A stretch of DNA of 64,000 nucleotides from the NCBI GenBank assembly GCA_012744435.1, contig JAAYCA010000052.1, positions 1 to 64,000 of the forward strand, written 5' to 3'. Of the stretch, positions 50,654 through 59,281 are shown one piece after another. A model generated the notes under the pieces. That model saw only the letters and a program-made list of their open reading frames with translations, made no database searches and was not told where the DNA came from. The stretch is from Bacteroidales bacterium (GTDB taxonomy: Bacteria > Bacteroidota > Bacteroidia > Bacteroidales > UBA932). Position numbers and translations under genes: made by a program. How positions within the stretch are numbered: position 1 is the first letter of the stretch; every line of letters begins with the position of its first letter.

Positions 50654-52936
50654 ATGTCTATGGCCAAGGAACTGGATACCAGCATACAGTACCTCAGCGG
50701 GGTGGGTCCCAAACGGGCCGCCCTGCTGCAGCGAGAACTCGGGATCGAGACGCTATCGGACCTGATCCATCTGTACCCGTTCCGCTACATCGACCGCAGC
50801 GGCATCACCCCGATCGCCGAGGTCGCCCCCGATCTCGCCCATGTCCAGCTGCAGGCCACCGTGGTGCGCCGCACCCTCTACGGGCCCGGCAGCGCCGTCG
50901 TCTCGCAGGAGACCGACCCCATCCACTGGGGCGCCTGCAAGCGCCTTTCGGTCATCGTCCGGGATGACTCCGGCGAGATGGAGATCGTCTTTTTCAAAGG
51001 GATACGCTGGAACTACCAGCGACTGGTGCCCGGCGGGACCTTCCTGTTTTTCGGCAAGCCGCAGGCTTTCGGCGCGCGGATCAACATCGTCCATCCCGAG
51101 GTGGACGCCGCACGGGAAGCAGACGCCGTCCCGGGGACGCTCACGGGCGTGTACCCGAGCACGGAGAAACTCAAGGCGGGCGGCATCACCGGCAAGGTAA
51201 TGTGCAAGCTGCAGTCCGCCGCCCTGGCTCTCTGCCTGCCGGAGATCCAGGAGACGCTGCCGGAATACGTCCTGCGCGACCGGGGGCTGGTATCGCTGCC
51301 GTACGCGCTGCGCAACATTCATTTCCCGAAGGACACATACACCCTCCAGAAGGCCACCTACCGTCTCAAATTCGAAGAACTGTTCTTGCTGCAGCTGTCG
51401 CTGCTCAAGCAGAAATACATCCGCTCGCGCGGCGAACGGGGGCTGCTCATGCCCAAAGTGGGGCCTGACTTCCATGCGTGCTACAACGCCCTCCCCTACG
51501 AGCTTACAGGCGCCCAGCAGCGCGTCATCAAGGAGATCCGCTCCGACCTGATGAGCGGCCACCAGATGAACCGCCTGCTGCAGGGGGATGTCGGATCCGG
51601 CAAGACCATGGTGGCGGTGCTCAGCTGCCTGATGGCCATCGGCAACGGTTTCCAGACCTGCATCATGGCGCCCACCGAGGTGCTGGCGCAGCAGCATTAC
51701 GCCAATATCCAGAAATACCTGAAGCCCACTTCCGTATCCTGCGCGCTGCTGACCGGCAGCACGCCCCAGAAGGAGCGGCGAGCCATCCACGCCGCCCTGG
51801 AGGACGGCAGCCTCGGCATCATCGTCGGCACGCACGCGCTGCTGGAGGACAATGTCGTCTTCCGCAACCTCGGCCTCGCCGTCATCGACGAGCAGCACCG
51901 CTTCGGCGTGGACCAACGTTCTAAATTATGGAGTAAAGGTCCCTTGGCCGAAGGAGCTCCCGCCCCTCTGGACTTCGCTTCGCTCATCCCCCCCACTGCT
52001 TCGCAGCGGGTCCCCCCCATTTACGAGGCCATGGGTGGCCACGGTCCCGGAGGGCAGGACTCCTTCGGCCAAAACCGCATTCCGCCCCATGTGCTGGTGA
52101 TGACGGCAACGCCGATTCCAAGAACTTTGGCGATGACGCTGTACGGGGACCTGGACGTGTCGGTGATCGACGAGATGCCCCCGGGGCGCAAGCCCGTGCA
52201 GACGATGTGCATCGGGCAGAACCGCCGGGCGGCGATGTACAAGTTCATGCGGGAGGAGATCGCCCGCGGCCGCCAGGTGTTCGTGGTCTATCCGCTCATC
52301 TTCGAGAGCGAAAAGCTGGACCTGCAGAATCTGGAACAGGGCTACGAAGAGATCGTACGCGCCTTCCCGCTGCCCGGCTACAAGGTGGCCATCGTCCACG
52401 GACAGCAGACGGCGGAAGAAAAGAATTTCAACATGGCCGCCTTCGTGGCGGGCCGCGCCGACATCCTGGTCTCCACCACGGTCATCGAAGTGGGCGTGGA
52501 CGTGCCCAACGCTTCCGTAATGGTGATCGAGAGCGCCCAGCGCTTCGGGCTGAGCCAGCTCCACCAGTTGCGCGGCCGCGTGGGACGCGGCGCCGAGAAG
52601 TCCTATTGCATCCTGGTCAAGGACGTCAAGACGTCCAAGGAGGCCCAGCAGCGCCTGGATCTGATGTGCGCGACCGAAGACGGCTTCGAGATCGCCGAAC
52701 AGGACATGAAGATGCGCGGCCCGGGCGACCTCGAGGGCACCCAGCAGAGCGGCCTGCCCATCAACCTCGGGCTCGCCTCGCTCGCCCGGGACGGGCGCCT
52801 GCTCGAGGAGGCGCGCCGCTACGCCATGCAGATCCTGGATGCGGATCCCACGCTCGCAACACCGAAAAACGCCCCCTTGCAGCGGGAGCTGCGCAAGAAC
52901 AAATACGAAATCAAAGACTACAGCAAAATATCATGA
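50654..52936 (+). CDS. recG: ATP-dependent DNA helicase RecG with in-frame insertion
   Basis: LLQGDVGSGKTMVA, VIDEQHRFGVDQRSKLW, HVLVMTATPIPRTLAMTLYGDLD; extra GPLAEGAPAPLDFASLIPPTASQRVPPIYEAMGGHGPGGQDSFGQN between conserved motifs. Confidence 0.92.
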   Translation: MSMAKELDTSIQYLSGVGPKRAALLQRELGIETLSDLIHLYPFRYIDRSGITPIAEVAPDLAHVQLQATVVRRTLYGPGSAVVSQETDPIHWGACKRLSVIVRDDSGEMEIVFFKGIRWNYQRLVPGGTFLFFGKPQAFGARINIVHPEVDAAREADAVPGTLTGVYPSTEKLKAGGITGKVMCKLQSAALALCLPEIQETLPEYVLRDRGLVSLPYALRNIHFPKDTYTLQKATYRLKFEELFLLQLSLLKQKYIRSRGERGLLMPKVGPDFHACYNALPYELTGAQQRVIKEIRSDLMSGHQMNRLLQGDVGSGKTMVAVLSCLMAIGNGFQTCIMAPTEVLAQQHYANIQKYLKPTSVSCALLTGSTPQKERRAIHAALEDGSLGIIVGTHALLEDNVVFRNLGLAVIDEQHRFGVDQRSKLWSKGPLAEGAPAPLDFASLIPPTASQRVPPIYEAMGGHGPGGQDSFGQNRIPPHVLVMTATPIPRTLAMTLYGDLDVSVIDEMPPGRKPVQTMCIGQNRRAAMYKFMREEIARGRQVFVVYPLIFESEKLDLQNLEQGYEEIVRAFPLPGYKVAIVHGQQTAEEKNFNMAAFVAGRADILVSTTVIEVGVDVPNASVMVIESAQRFGLSQLHQLRGRVGRGAEKSYCILVKDVKTSKEAQQRLDLMCATEDGFEIAEQDMKMRGPGDLEGTQQSGLPINLGLASLARDGRLLEEARRYAMQILDADPTLATPKNAPLQRELRKNKYEIKDYSKIS
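51944..52072 (+). repeat. In-frame palindrome-bounded insertion element, copy 2 (recG)
   Basis: Perfect 13-bp terminal inverted repeats TTGGCCGAAGGAG (51944-51956) / CTCCTTCGGCCAA (52060-52072); core GAGGCCATGGGTGGCCACGG; 129 bp = 43 codons. Confidence 0.88.
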
Positions 52937-55131
52937 AACGAACATTCTTTGCAATTATCTGTCTAGTTATGGCTATCAGTTGTGTACAAAAAGAGGACAG
53001 CGGCTACGTCGGCCCTTCCGACATCCGCATCGAGGACGGCGTGATGACGCCCGAGACGCTGCTCTCCCTCGGGCGCCTGTCCGATCCCCAGCTCTCCCCC
53101 GACGGAAGCAGGATCCTCTACGGCGTCTCCTATACCGATATCGCGGCCAACCGCAGCTGCCGCAACCTCTTCCTCTGCCATCCGGACGGCAGCGGCAAGG
53201 TCCAGCTCACCCGCTACGCGAAGAGCGTCAGCGGCGCCCGCTGGAGCCTGGACGGGGAGAGCATCTATTTCCTGCAGGGCGGACAGCTCTGGAAAGCTCC
53301 GCTGAAGGGCAACAAACTCGGCAAGCGGGTGCAGCTCAGCGACGTCCCGAACGGGATCGGCGACTTCAAGCTCTCCCCGGACCAGGAGCAGGTGCTGTAT
53401 GTGAGCACCGTCAAGAACACGGCCCTGGAGCAGCCTGCAGACAGCGATCCGGCCCTGGACAAGGCCAAGGCCTACGCCACGGAGGACCTGATGTACCGGC
53501 ACTGGGACCACTGGGTGACCGAAGTTCCCCGGACCTATGTCGCCCCCCTCGGCAAGCAACGGATCACCCCGGAGAATTCCGTGGACATCCTCGGCACGGA
53601 AGAACTGTTCGAGCTGCCGACCGAACCCTTCGGCGGCGCCGAACAGCTGGACTGGGCCCCGGACAGCCGCCACATCGTGTATTCCTGCCGCAAGAAAGTG
53701 GGCAAGCAGTATGCTTTCAGCACCAATACCGCGATCTACATCTACGACACCCTGACCGGGAAGACGATGGACGTCAAGACGGACGGCGGCTACGACACGG
53801 ACCCCGTCTGGAGTCCCGACGGCACGCATCTCGCCTGGATCTCGATGGAGCGGGACGGCTATGAGGCGGACCGCCAGCGCCTGTTCGTCGCCGATACCGA
53901 GATAGACGGAGACGGCGTGCGGGTGCAGAATATACGCGAGCTGCTGCCCGAATTCGACCATGACGTCGCCGGTCTTATGTGGCATGGCAACGAGCTCTTT
54001 TTCAATGCACTCGTGGGCGAGGGCATCCAGGCGCTCTGGTGCGCCGACCTGAGCGGCGATGTGCAGCGCATCACCGCTCCGGACTGGAATTACGACTTCT
54101 TCTCTCCCTTTGCCGTGCTCGACCGGGAAGACGGCGTAGAGTTGCTCGCCTCCTACTACTGCCTCAAATTCCCCACCGAACTGGTGTCCGTGAAGATAAC
54201 GGAAGAGGGCGTCAGCTTTGCACAGCTCTCCCATGAGAACCAGGCCATCCTGGACCAGCTTGCGGACGTGCGCGACGAGCGCGTCTTCGTGGAGACGGTG
54301 GACCACCAGCAGATGCTCTGCTGGGTGCTCTATCCCCCGCAGTTCGATCCGTCCCAGCAATATCCTGCCATCGAAATCGTGCTCGGAGGCCCGCAGGGCA
54401 GCAATTCCCAGGACTGGAGCTACCGCTGGTGCTACCGCCTGATGGCCCAGCAGGGCTACATCGTGATCCTGCCGAACCGCCGCGGCACCACCGCCTTCGG
54501 CCAGGCCTGGAAAGAGCAGATCTCGGGAGATTATCCGGGTCTCAACATGCAGGACTACCTCAGCGCCGGACGCTACATCAAGAGCCAGCCCTATGTGGAT
54601 AAACTCGCCTGTGTGGGCGCTTCCTACGGCGGCTATTCCGCCTACATGCTCGAAGGCCTGCACGGCGACCTGTTCGACTGCTTCGTCGCCCACGCCGGCA
54701 TCTTTGACGAGAAACAGCTCTGGTACACCACCGAGGAGATGTGGTTCGCCAACTGGGACAACGGCGGCCTGACCGAGTACGCCTACGACCCGGATCTCGG
54801 TATGGGTCCGGCCCGCGACGGAATCACTTTCGGCGGCATGCAGCAGGCCGGTGCGCCTTACGCCTCCACGCCGAAAGCCCAGCGCCACTATGCCAACTCC
54901 CCTTCGTCGATGGTCACCAAATGGCACACGCCGATTCTCTGCATCCACGGCATGATGGACTATCGCATTCCCTACGAGCAGGGCATGGCTGCCTTCAACG
55001 CCGCCCAGATGATGGGGGTCCCGTCCAAGTTGCTGGTCTTCCCCGAGGAGAGCCACTGGATCCTCCAGCCGCAGAACTCGCTGTACTGGCACCGTGTGCT
55101 CTACGACTGGCTGGACCGCTGGATGAAATAA
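52933..55131 (+). CDS. S9 family prolyl oligopeptidase-like lipoprotein
   Basis: Beta-propeller repeats (LSPDGSRILYG) and GASYGGYSAYM serine nucleophile motif; ATGA overlap with recG. Confidence 0.9.
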   Translation: MKRTFFAIICLVMAISCVQKEDSGYVGPSDIRIEDGVMTPETLLSLGRLSDPQLSPDGSRILYGVSYTDIAANRSCRNLFLCHPDGSGKVQLTRYAKSVSGARWSLDGESIYFLQGGQLWKAPLKGNKLGKRVQLSDVPNGIGDFKLSPDQEQVLYVSTVKNTALEQPADSDPALDKAKAYATEDLMYRHWDHWVTEVPRTYVAPLGKQRITPENSVDILGTEELFELPTEPFGGAEQLDWAPDSRHIVYSCRKKVGKQYAFSTNTAIYIYDTLTGKTMDVKTDGGYDTDPVWSPDGTHLAWISMERDGYEADRQRLFVADTEIDGDGVRVQNIRELLPEFDHDVAGLMWHGNELFFNALVGEGIQALWCADLSGDVQRITAPDWNYDFFSPFAVLDREDGVELLASYYCLKFPTELVSVKITEEGVSFAQLSHENQAILDQLADVRDERVFVETVDHQQMLCWVLYPPQFDPSQQYPAIEIVLGGPQGSNSQDWSYRWCYRLMAQQGYIVILPNRRGTTAFGQAWKEQISGDYPGLNMQDYLSAGRYIKSQPYVDKLACVGASYGGYSAYMLEGLHGDLFDCFVAHAGIFDEKQLWYTTEEMWFANWDNGGLTEYAYDPDLGMGPARDGITFGGMQQAGAPYASTPKAQRHYANSPSSMVTKWHTPILCIHGMMDYRIPYEQGMAAFNAAQMMGVPSKLLVFPEESHWILQPQNSLYWHRVLYDWLDRWMK

Positions 55132-55137
55132 GCGACA

Positions 55138-55216
55138 GCCGAAACGGCAACTGACCCCGGATTGCAAAAAAATCCCCGCTGGGGAAAAGCAATCCGGGGT
55201 CAGTTCCGTTTGCGGC
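55138..55216. repeat. Extragenic nested palindrome, copy B
   Basis: AACTGACCCCGGATTGC (55149-55165) / GCAATCCGGGGTCAGTT (55189-55205) perfect 17-bp arms around aaaaaaaTCCCCGCTGGGGAaaa. Confidence 0.9.
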
Positions 55217-55226
55217 CTAACGGGTA

Positions 55227-55979
55227 TTATCCGAAGAGCAGCCTTTCGATAAACACCTGGCGGTCGTCCACCCGGCCTTCGACTATGTGGGCCCCGTCGG
55301 GCGCAAGGGCGTGCCAAAGCGTGACGGTCTCGCCAGGGCGGGCCTCTCGGTTAAAGTTGATGGTCAACTCTTTGAGCTGTCTATTATAAACCAGTTCTTC
55401 AGGAAGGGAATCCATCGCCCAGACGGTATACTTGACATTGTTGGCGTGATGGTTGTAATCCACGTCGGAGAACTGCACGCGGTGTGCGCCGATTTGGGCA
55501 ATCTCCACCTCGCGGGGCAGCACGACCTTGGCGGAAGGCTCTTCGATCGCGTGGTCCGGACTCTGCGGGTCCAGGGAAACGATCTCCGACAGGAAGTCGG
55601 GCCGCACGACGCGGCGCTCCGCGATGTTCATCACCACCCAGGAACTGGTCGAGCGCACCGCCGGCGTGCCGTCGGCTCCCAGGATTTCGTAATCACGGAG
55701 GAAATACAGCCCCTGCAGGCCTTTGTGCCAGGTCAGGATCCGGCATGCCTCCTTGTGCATCACGGGCCGCTCGAAACGGACGGTCTGGCGGGCAAGGACC
55801 CAGGTGCATCCGTACGGACCGAGCTGTTCGTCGCCAAAAGCGAGCTTGTCCGCTCCGAACACGGCCATGTGCTGCGCCAGGTCCAGGAAGGCGGAGGGGC
55901 GCAGGATCTTGCGGCAGTCTACCTGATAACAGGCCGCCGTGAATTCTTCATAAAACTTATCTTTGAGGAAATCTGTCAT
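55227..55979 (-). CDS. Acyl-ACP thioesterase family protein
   Basis: Hot-dog fold-like VQFSDVDYNHHANNVKYTVWAMD motif. Confidence 0.82.
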   Translation of the reverse strand: MTDFLKDKFYEEFTAACYQVDCRKILRPSAFLDLAQHMAVFGADKLAFGDEQLGPYGCTWVLARQTVRFERPVMHKEACRILTWHKGLQGLYFLRDYEILGADGTPAVRSTSSWVVMNIAERRVVRPDFLSEIVSLDPQSPDHAIEEPSAKVVLPREVEIAQIGAHRVQFSDVDYNHHANNVKYTVWAMDSLPEELVYNRQLKELTINFNREARPGETVTLWHALAPDGAHIVEGRVDDRQVFIERLLFG

Positions 55980-56799
55980 AGCAAATGGGGTTGGTGTTCA
56001 AGGCGGTCTTGACAACACGCAGACCGGGACAGTTCGCCCTCAGATACTCCAGCAGGAGATCCTGCGTGTATTGCTCGCTCTGGTAATGACCCAGCTCGCA
56101 GAGCAGTACGCCGCCGTTTTCGAAATAATCATGATAATGGAATTCGCCGCTCAGGAAGCAGTCGGCCCCGGCATGGATCGCATCGCGCAGCAGGAAGGCG
56201 CCGGCACCGCCACAAAGCGCCACACGGCGGATCTGCCGCCCGTCCGTCCCGGAATGGCGCAGGCATCGAACGCCGAAAAGGTCGCGGACACGCATGAAGA
56301 AGTCGCTGTCCCGCTCCGGCTCCGGCAATTCTCCGATCAGACCGGAGCCACCGGCGCCGTCTTCCCGGGGCTGGAGCCACTGAAGATCCTTCAGTCCGAG
56401 ACGTTCGGCAATCCGGTAGTTGACCCCGCCGGGAGCGTTGTCCAGGCTGGTATGGGCGGAATAAATGGAGATTCCTTCCGACAGCGCACGCACCACGCAG
56501 CGCTGCTGATACGTCGCATCACTGACCTGACGGAGCGCCTTGAAAAGCAGCGGATGGTGAGAGACGATCAGGTTGCATTTCTCCGAAACAGCCTCTGAAA
56601 CAATCTCTTCCGTGACATCCAGACAGACCAGGACGCCGGAGATTTCCGATCCCGGGAAACCGACCTGCAGACCCGAATTGTCCCACTCGTCCTGCAGACG
56701 CGGCGGAGCGAGACGTTCCAGCGCTGCGATAATCTCCTTCAGTGTCATCTCCGGGAGAGCCGTTCGCGGACGATGCCGGGTTTGGTTTTCAGGTGTCAT
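55957..56799 (-). CDS. Nif3-like dinuclear metal center hexameric protein
   Basis: DEWDNSGLQVG, NLIVSHHPLLFKAL, SAHTSLDNAPGGVN, ELGHYQSEQYTQ. Confidence 0.9.
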   Translation of the reverse strand: MTPENQTRHRPRTALPEMTLKEIIAALERLAPPRLQDEWDNSGLQVGFPGSEISGVLVCLDVTEEIVSEAVSEKCNLIVSHHPLLFKALRQVSDATYQQRCVVRALSEGISIYSAHTSLDNAPGGVNYRIAERLGLKDLQWLQPREDGAGGSGLIGELPEPERDSDFFMRVRDLFGVRCLRHSGTDGRQIRRVALCGGAGAFLLRDAIHAGADCFLSGEFHYHDYFENGGVLLCELGHYQSEQYTQDLLLEYLRANCPGLRVVKTALNTNPICYDRFPQR

Positions 56800-56832
56800 A
56801 GCATGATTGTTTAGCCGGTGCGAAGATACGAA

Positions 56833-59208
56833 TTATTTCCGCTCCTGCCAAGGACGGATCTTGGCATATTTGAGCAGCAGGAGCTTCTCCCCGTAGGCAT
56901 CGAAGCGGATGCGGGCTTTCATGTCCGGAGCGCTGCCGGACAGCTCGAGAATGGTGCCGGCCCCGAAGCGGTTGTGCTCGATGCGCTGGCCCTCGGACAG
57001 TTCCGTCATCGGCACCCCCACGAAATCAGCATCGGCCAAAACATTTCTGGCCGTTACGGCGGGAGCACCGGCTTGCCGCCGGGAGGCGTGGCCGCCCGTG
57101 GCCTCGCGGACGGGGGAGGCAAACGGGGTCCGGGCTGCAGGTCTGCCACCGAAACGCTCGAGCCGGCCGCCGGTGAAGCGGCTGCCGAAGCCGCCCCATT
57201 CGTGCGTAACGCCCGTATTGTCGAAGTCCTCCTCATCCAGCGGATTCTCTACAAAGCGCGGATCGATCTCCTTGAGGAAACGCGACGGCGCATTCGACTC
57301 GTGCTTGCCGTTGCGCATGCGCGTGCCGGCAAACGAAAGCGCCACCGCGCACTTGGCCCGCGTCACGGCCACGTAGAAAAGCCGCCGCTCCTCCTCCACC
57401 TCCGACTTCGCCGAAAGCATCGTCACGCTGGGGAAGAGGTTCTCCTCCATCCCGGCCACGAACACGTACGGGAACTCCAGACCCTTGGAAGAATGGGCCG
57501 TCATCAGCGCCACCTTGTTGTTGGTGTCCTCCTCCCCTTCCGCCACGTCCACGCTGCTGAGCAGGGAGACGTTCTCCAGATAATCGTCCAGGGTGAACAC
57601 CCCCACCTCGCCGCCTTCGTCGGCATATTCGGCCGCCTCGTCGGTACGCTCCTCGACGAACTGCGCCACGCTGTTGATGAGTTCGTCCAGGTTCGCCAGC
57701 CGCGAGAGTCCTTCGATGGAGGTGTCCTGCTTGTAGGAAGCATACAGCGAACTGCGGTCGGCGATCAATTTTGCCAGCTCATAGGCGTCGGTGGTCCTGA
57801 CAAGGACCGAGAGCTCCGTGATCATCGCATGGAACGCCTGCACCTTCGGCACCAGCTGCGCCGCTTCGAACAGCGGACAGCCCCGCTGCCGGGCCTCGGC
57901 CTCCACGGCCGCGAGCGCCTTGTCGCCGATCCCCCGCGCGGGTTTGTTGACCACCCGCCGGAACGACTCGTCGTCGCGGGGATTGACGACCAGCTTGAAA
58001 TAGGCCATCATGTCCTTGACCTCCGCCCGCTCGAAGAAAGAGTTGCCGGAATAGATCATATAGGGAATGTTGCGCCGGCGGAGCTGCTCCTCCAGGGCGC
58101 GGGACTGGGAATTGGTCCGGTACAGGATGGCGAAATCCTGATATTGCGCCCGGGCGCGACGCATCCGGTCCTGGATCTCGGAGACGATCATTACCGCTTC
58201 TTCCTGCTCTGTATAAGCCTTGATCAGGCGGATGCGCTCCCCCGTCTCGCCCACGGCGTAGCACTCCTTCGGGATGCGGCCTTCGTTGTGCGCGATGACG
58301 GAATTGGCTGCGTCCACAATCACCTGCGTGGAGCGGTAGTTGCGTTCCAGGCGGAAGAGCCTGCACTCCGGATAATCCTTCTTGAAGCTGAGGATGTTCT
58401 CGATCCGGGCGCCGCGGAAGGCATAGATGGACTGGCTGTCGTCGCCCACCACGCAGAGGTTGCGGTGGAATTGCGCAAGTTTCTTCAAGATCAGGTACTG
58501 GGCCCGGTTGGTATCCTGGTACTCGTCCACCAGGATGTGCGTGAAGCGGCCGGCGATGGTCTTCAACGCCTCCGGGTCGTCGTGCAGCAGGCGGTTCATG
58601 TTGAGCAGGATGTCGTCGAAGTCCATCACCCCGCTCTGCTTGAGCTTCTCCTGATAACGCTTGTACACTTCCCCGAGCCGGGGCCGCTTGCTGTGGTAAT
58701 CCTGTGTCTGGAGCTCCTGGCTGGAAAGATAGGACTGCACCGAAATGAGGTTGTTCTTGGCCATGGAAATGCGGGAAAGAACATCCCGCGGCTTGTAAAC
58801 CTTGTCGTCGAGGCCCATTTCCTTCAGACAGGCCTTGACGGCGCTCTGCGAATCCGAGGCATCGTAGATGGTGAAATGCTCCGGATAGCCCAGCGAATCG
58901 GCGTATTCACGGAGGAAACGCACGAACACGGCATGGAAGGTCCCCATCACGACGCGGCGCACCCGCCGGCCTCCCACCATCGCGGCGATGCGCTCCTTCA
59001 TCTCCCCCGCCGCCTTTTTGGTGAAGGTCAGCGCAAGGACGCGCGCCTCCTCCTGCAAGGCAAGGATATAAGCCACCCGGCTGGTCAGGACGCGGGTCTT
59101 GCCGGAGCCCGCTCCGGCTACGATCAGGACGGGTCCGTCCACACAGCACACAGCCCGCCGCTGCTCGTCGTTCAACTCCTCCAGAATCAAGTTCACATTC
59201 TCTTCCAT
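56833..59208 (-). CDS. UvrD/PcrA-family ATP-dependent DNA helicase
   Basis: LNDEQRRAVCCVDGPVLIVAGAGSGKTRVLTSRVAYIL, DEYQDTNRAQYLIL, TAHSSKGLEFPYVFV. Confidence 0.93.
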   Translation of the reverse strand: MEENVNLILEELNDEQRRAVCCVDGPVLIVAGAGSGKTRVLTSRVAYILALQEEARVLALTFTKKAAGEMKERIAAMVGGRRVRRVVMGTFHAVFVRFLREYADSLGYPEHFTIYDASDSQSAVKACLKEMGLDDKVYKPRDVLSRISMAKNNLISVQSYLSSQELQTQDYHSKRPRLGEVYKRYQEKLKQSGVMDFDDILLNMNRLLHDDPEALKTIAGRFTHILVDEYQDTNRAQYLILKKLAQFHRNLCVVGDDSQSIYAFRGARIENILSFKKDYPECRLFRLERNYRSTQVIVDAANSVIAHNEGRIPKECYAVGETGERIRLIKAYTEQEEAVMIVSEIQDRMRRARAQYQDFAILYRTNSQSRALEEQLRRRNIPYMIYSGNSFFERAEVKDMMAYFKLVVNPRDDESFRRVVNKPARGIGDKALAAVEAEARQRGCPLFEAAQLVPKVQAFHAMITELSVLVRTTDAYELAKLIADRSSLYASYKQDTSIEGLSRLANLDELINSVAQFVEERTDEAAEYADEGGEVGVFTLDDYLENVSLLSSVDVAEGEEDTNNKVALMTAHSSKGLEFPYVFVAGMEENLFPSVTMLSAKSEVEEERRLFYVAVTRAKCAVALSFAGTRMRNGKHESNAPSRFLKEIDPRFVENPLDEEDFDNTGVTHEWGGFGSRFTGGRLERFGGRPAARTPFASPVREATGGHASRRQAGAPAVTARNVLADADFVGVPMTELSEGQRIEHNRFGAGTILELSGSAPDMKARIRFDAYGEKLLLLKYAKIRPWQERK
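57071..57125 (-). repeat. In-frame insertion element core, copy 3 (truncated; uvrD/pcrA linker)
   Basis: Plus-strand CGTGGCCGCCCGTGGCCTCG identical over 20 nt to copy 1, short TTGCC/GGCAA ends; encodes SPVREATGGHASRRQ. Confidence 0.7.
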
Positions 59209-59265
59209 AGCGGCACGAAAATACAAAAAAAAAGACTAACTTCGCGTCGCGTTTTTCTGAAACTT

Positions 59266-59279
59266 ATATAACGTTATAT
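59266..59279. promoter_or_regulatory. Perfect 14-bp palindrome upstream of nqrA
   Basis: ATATAACGTTATAT, 2 nt before the ATG at 59282. Confidence 0.5.
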
Positions 59280-59281
59280 TC

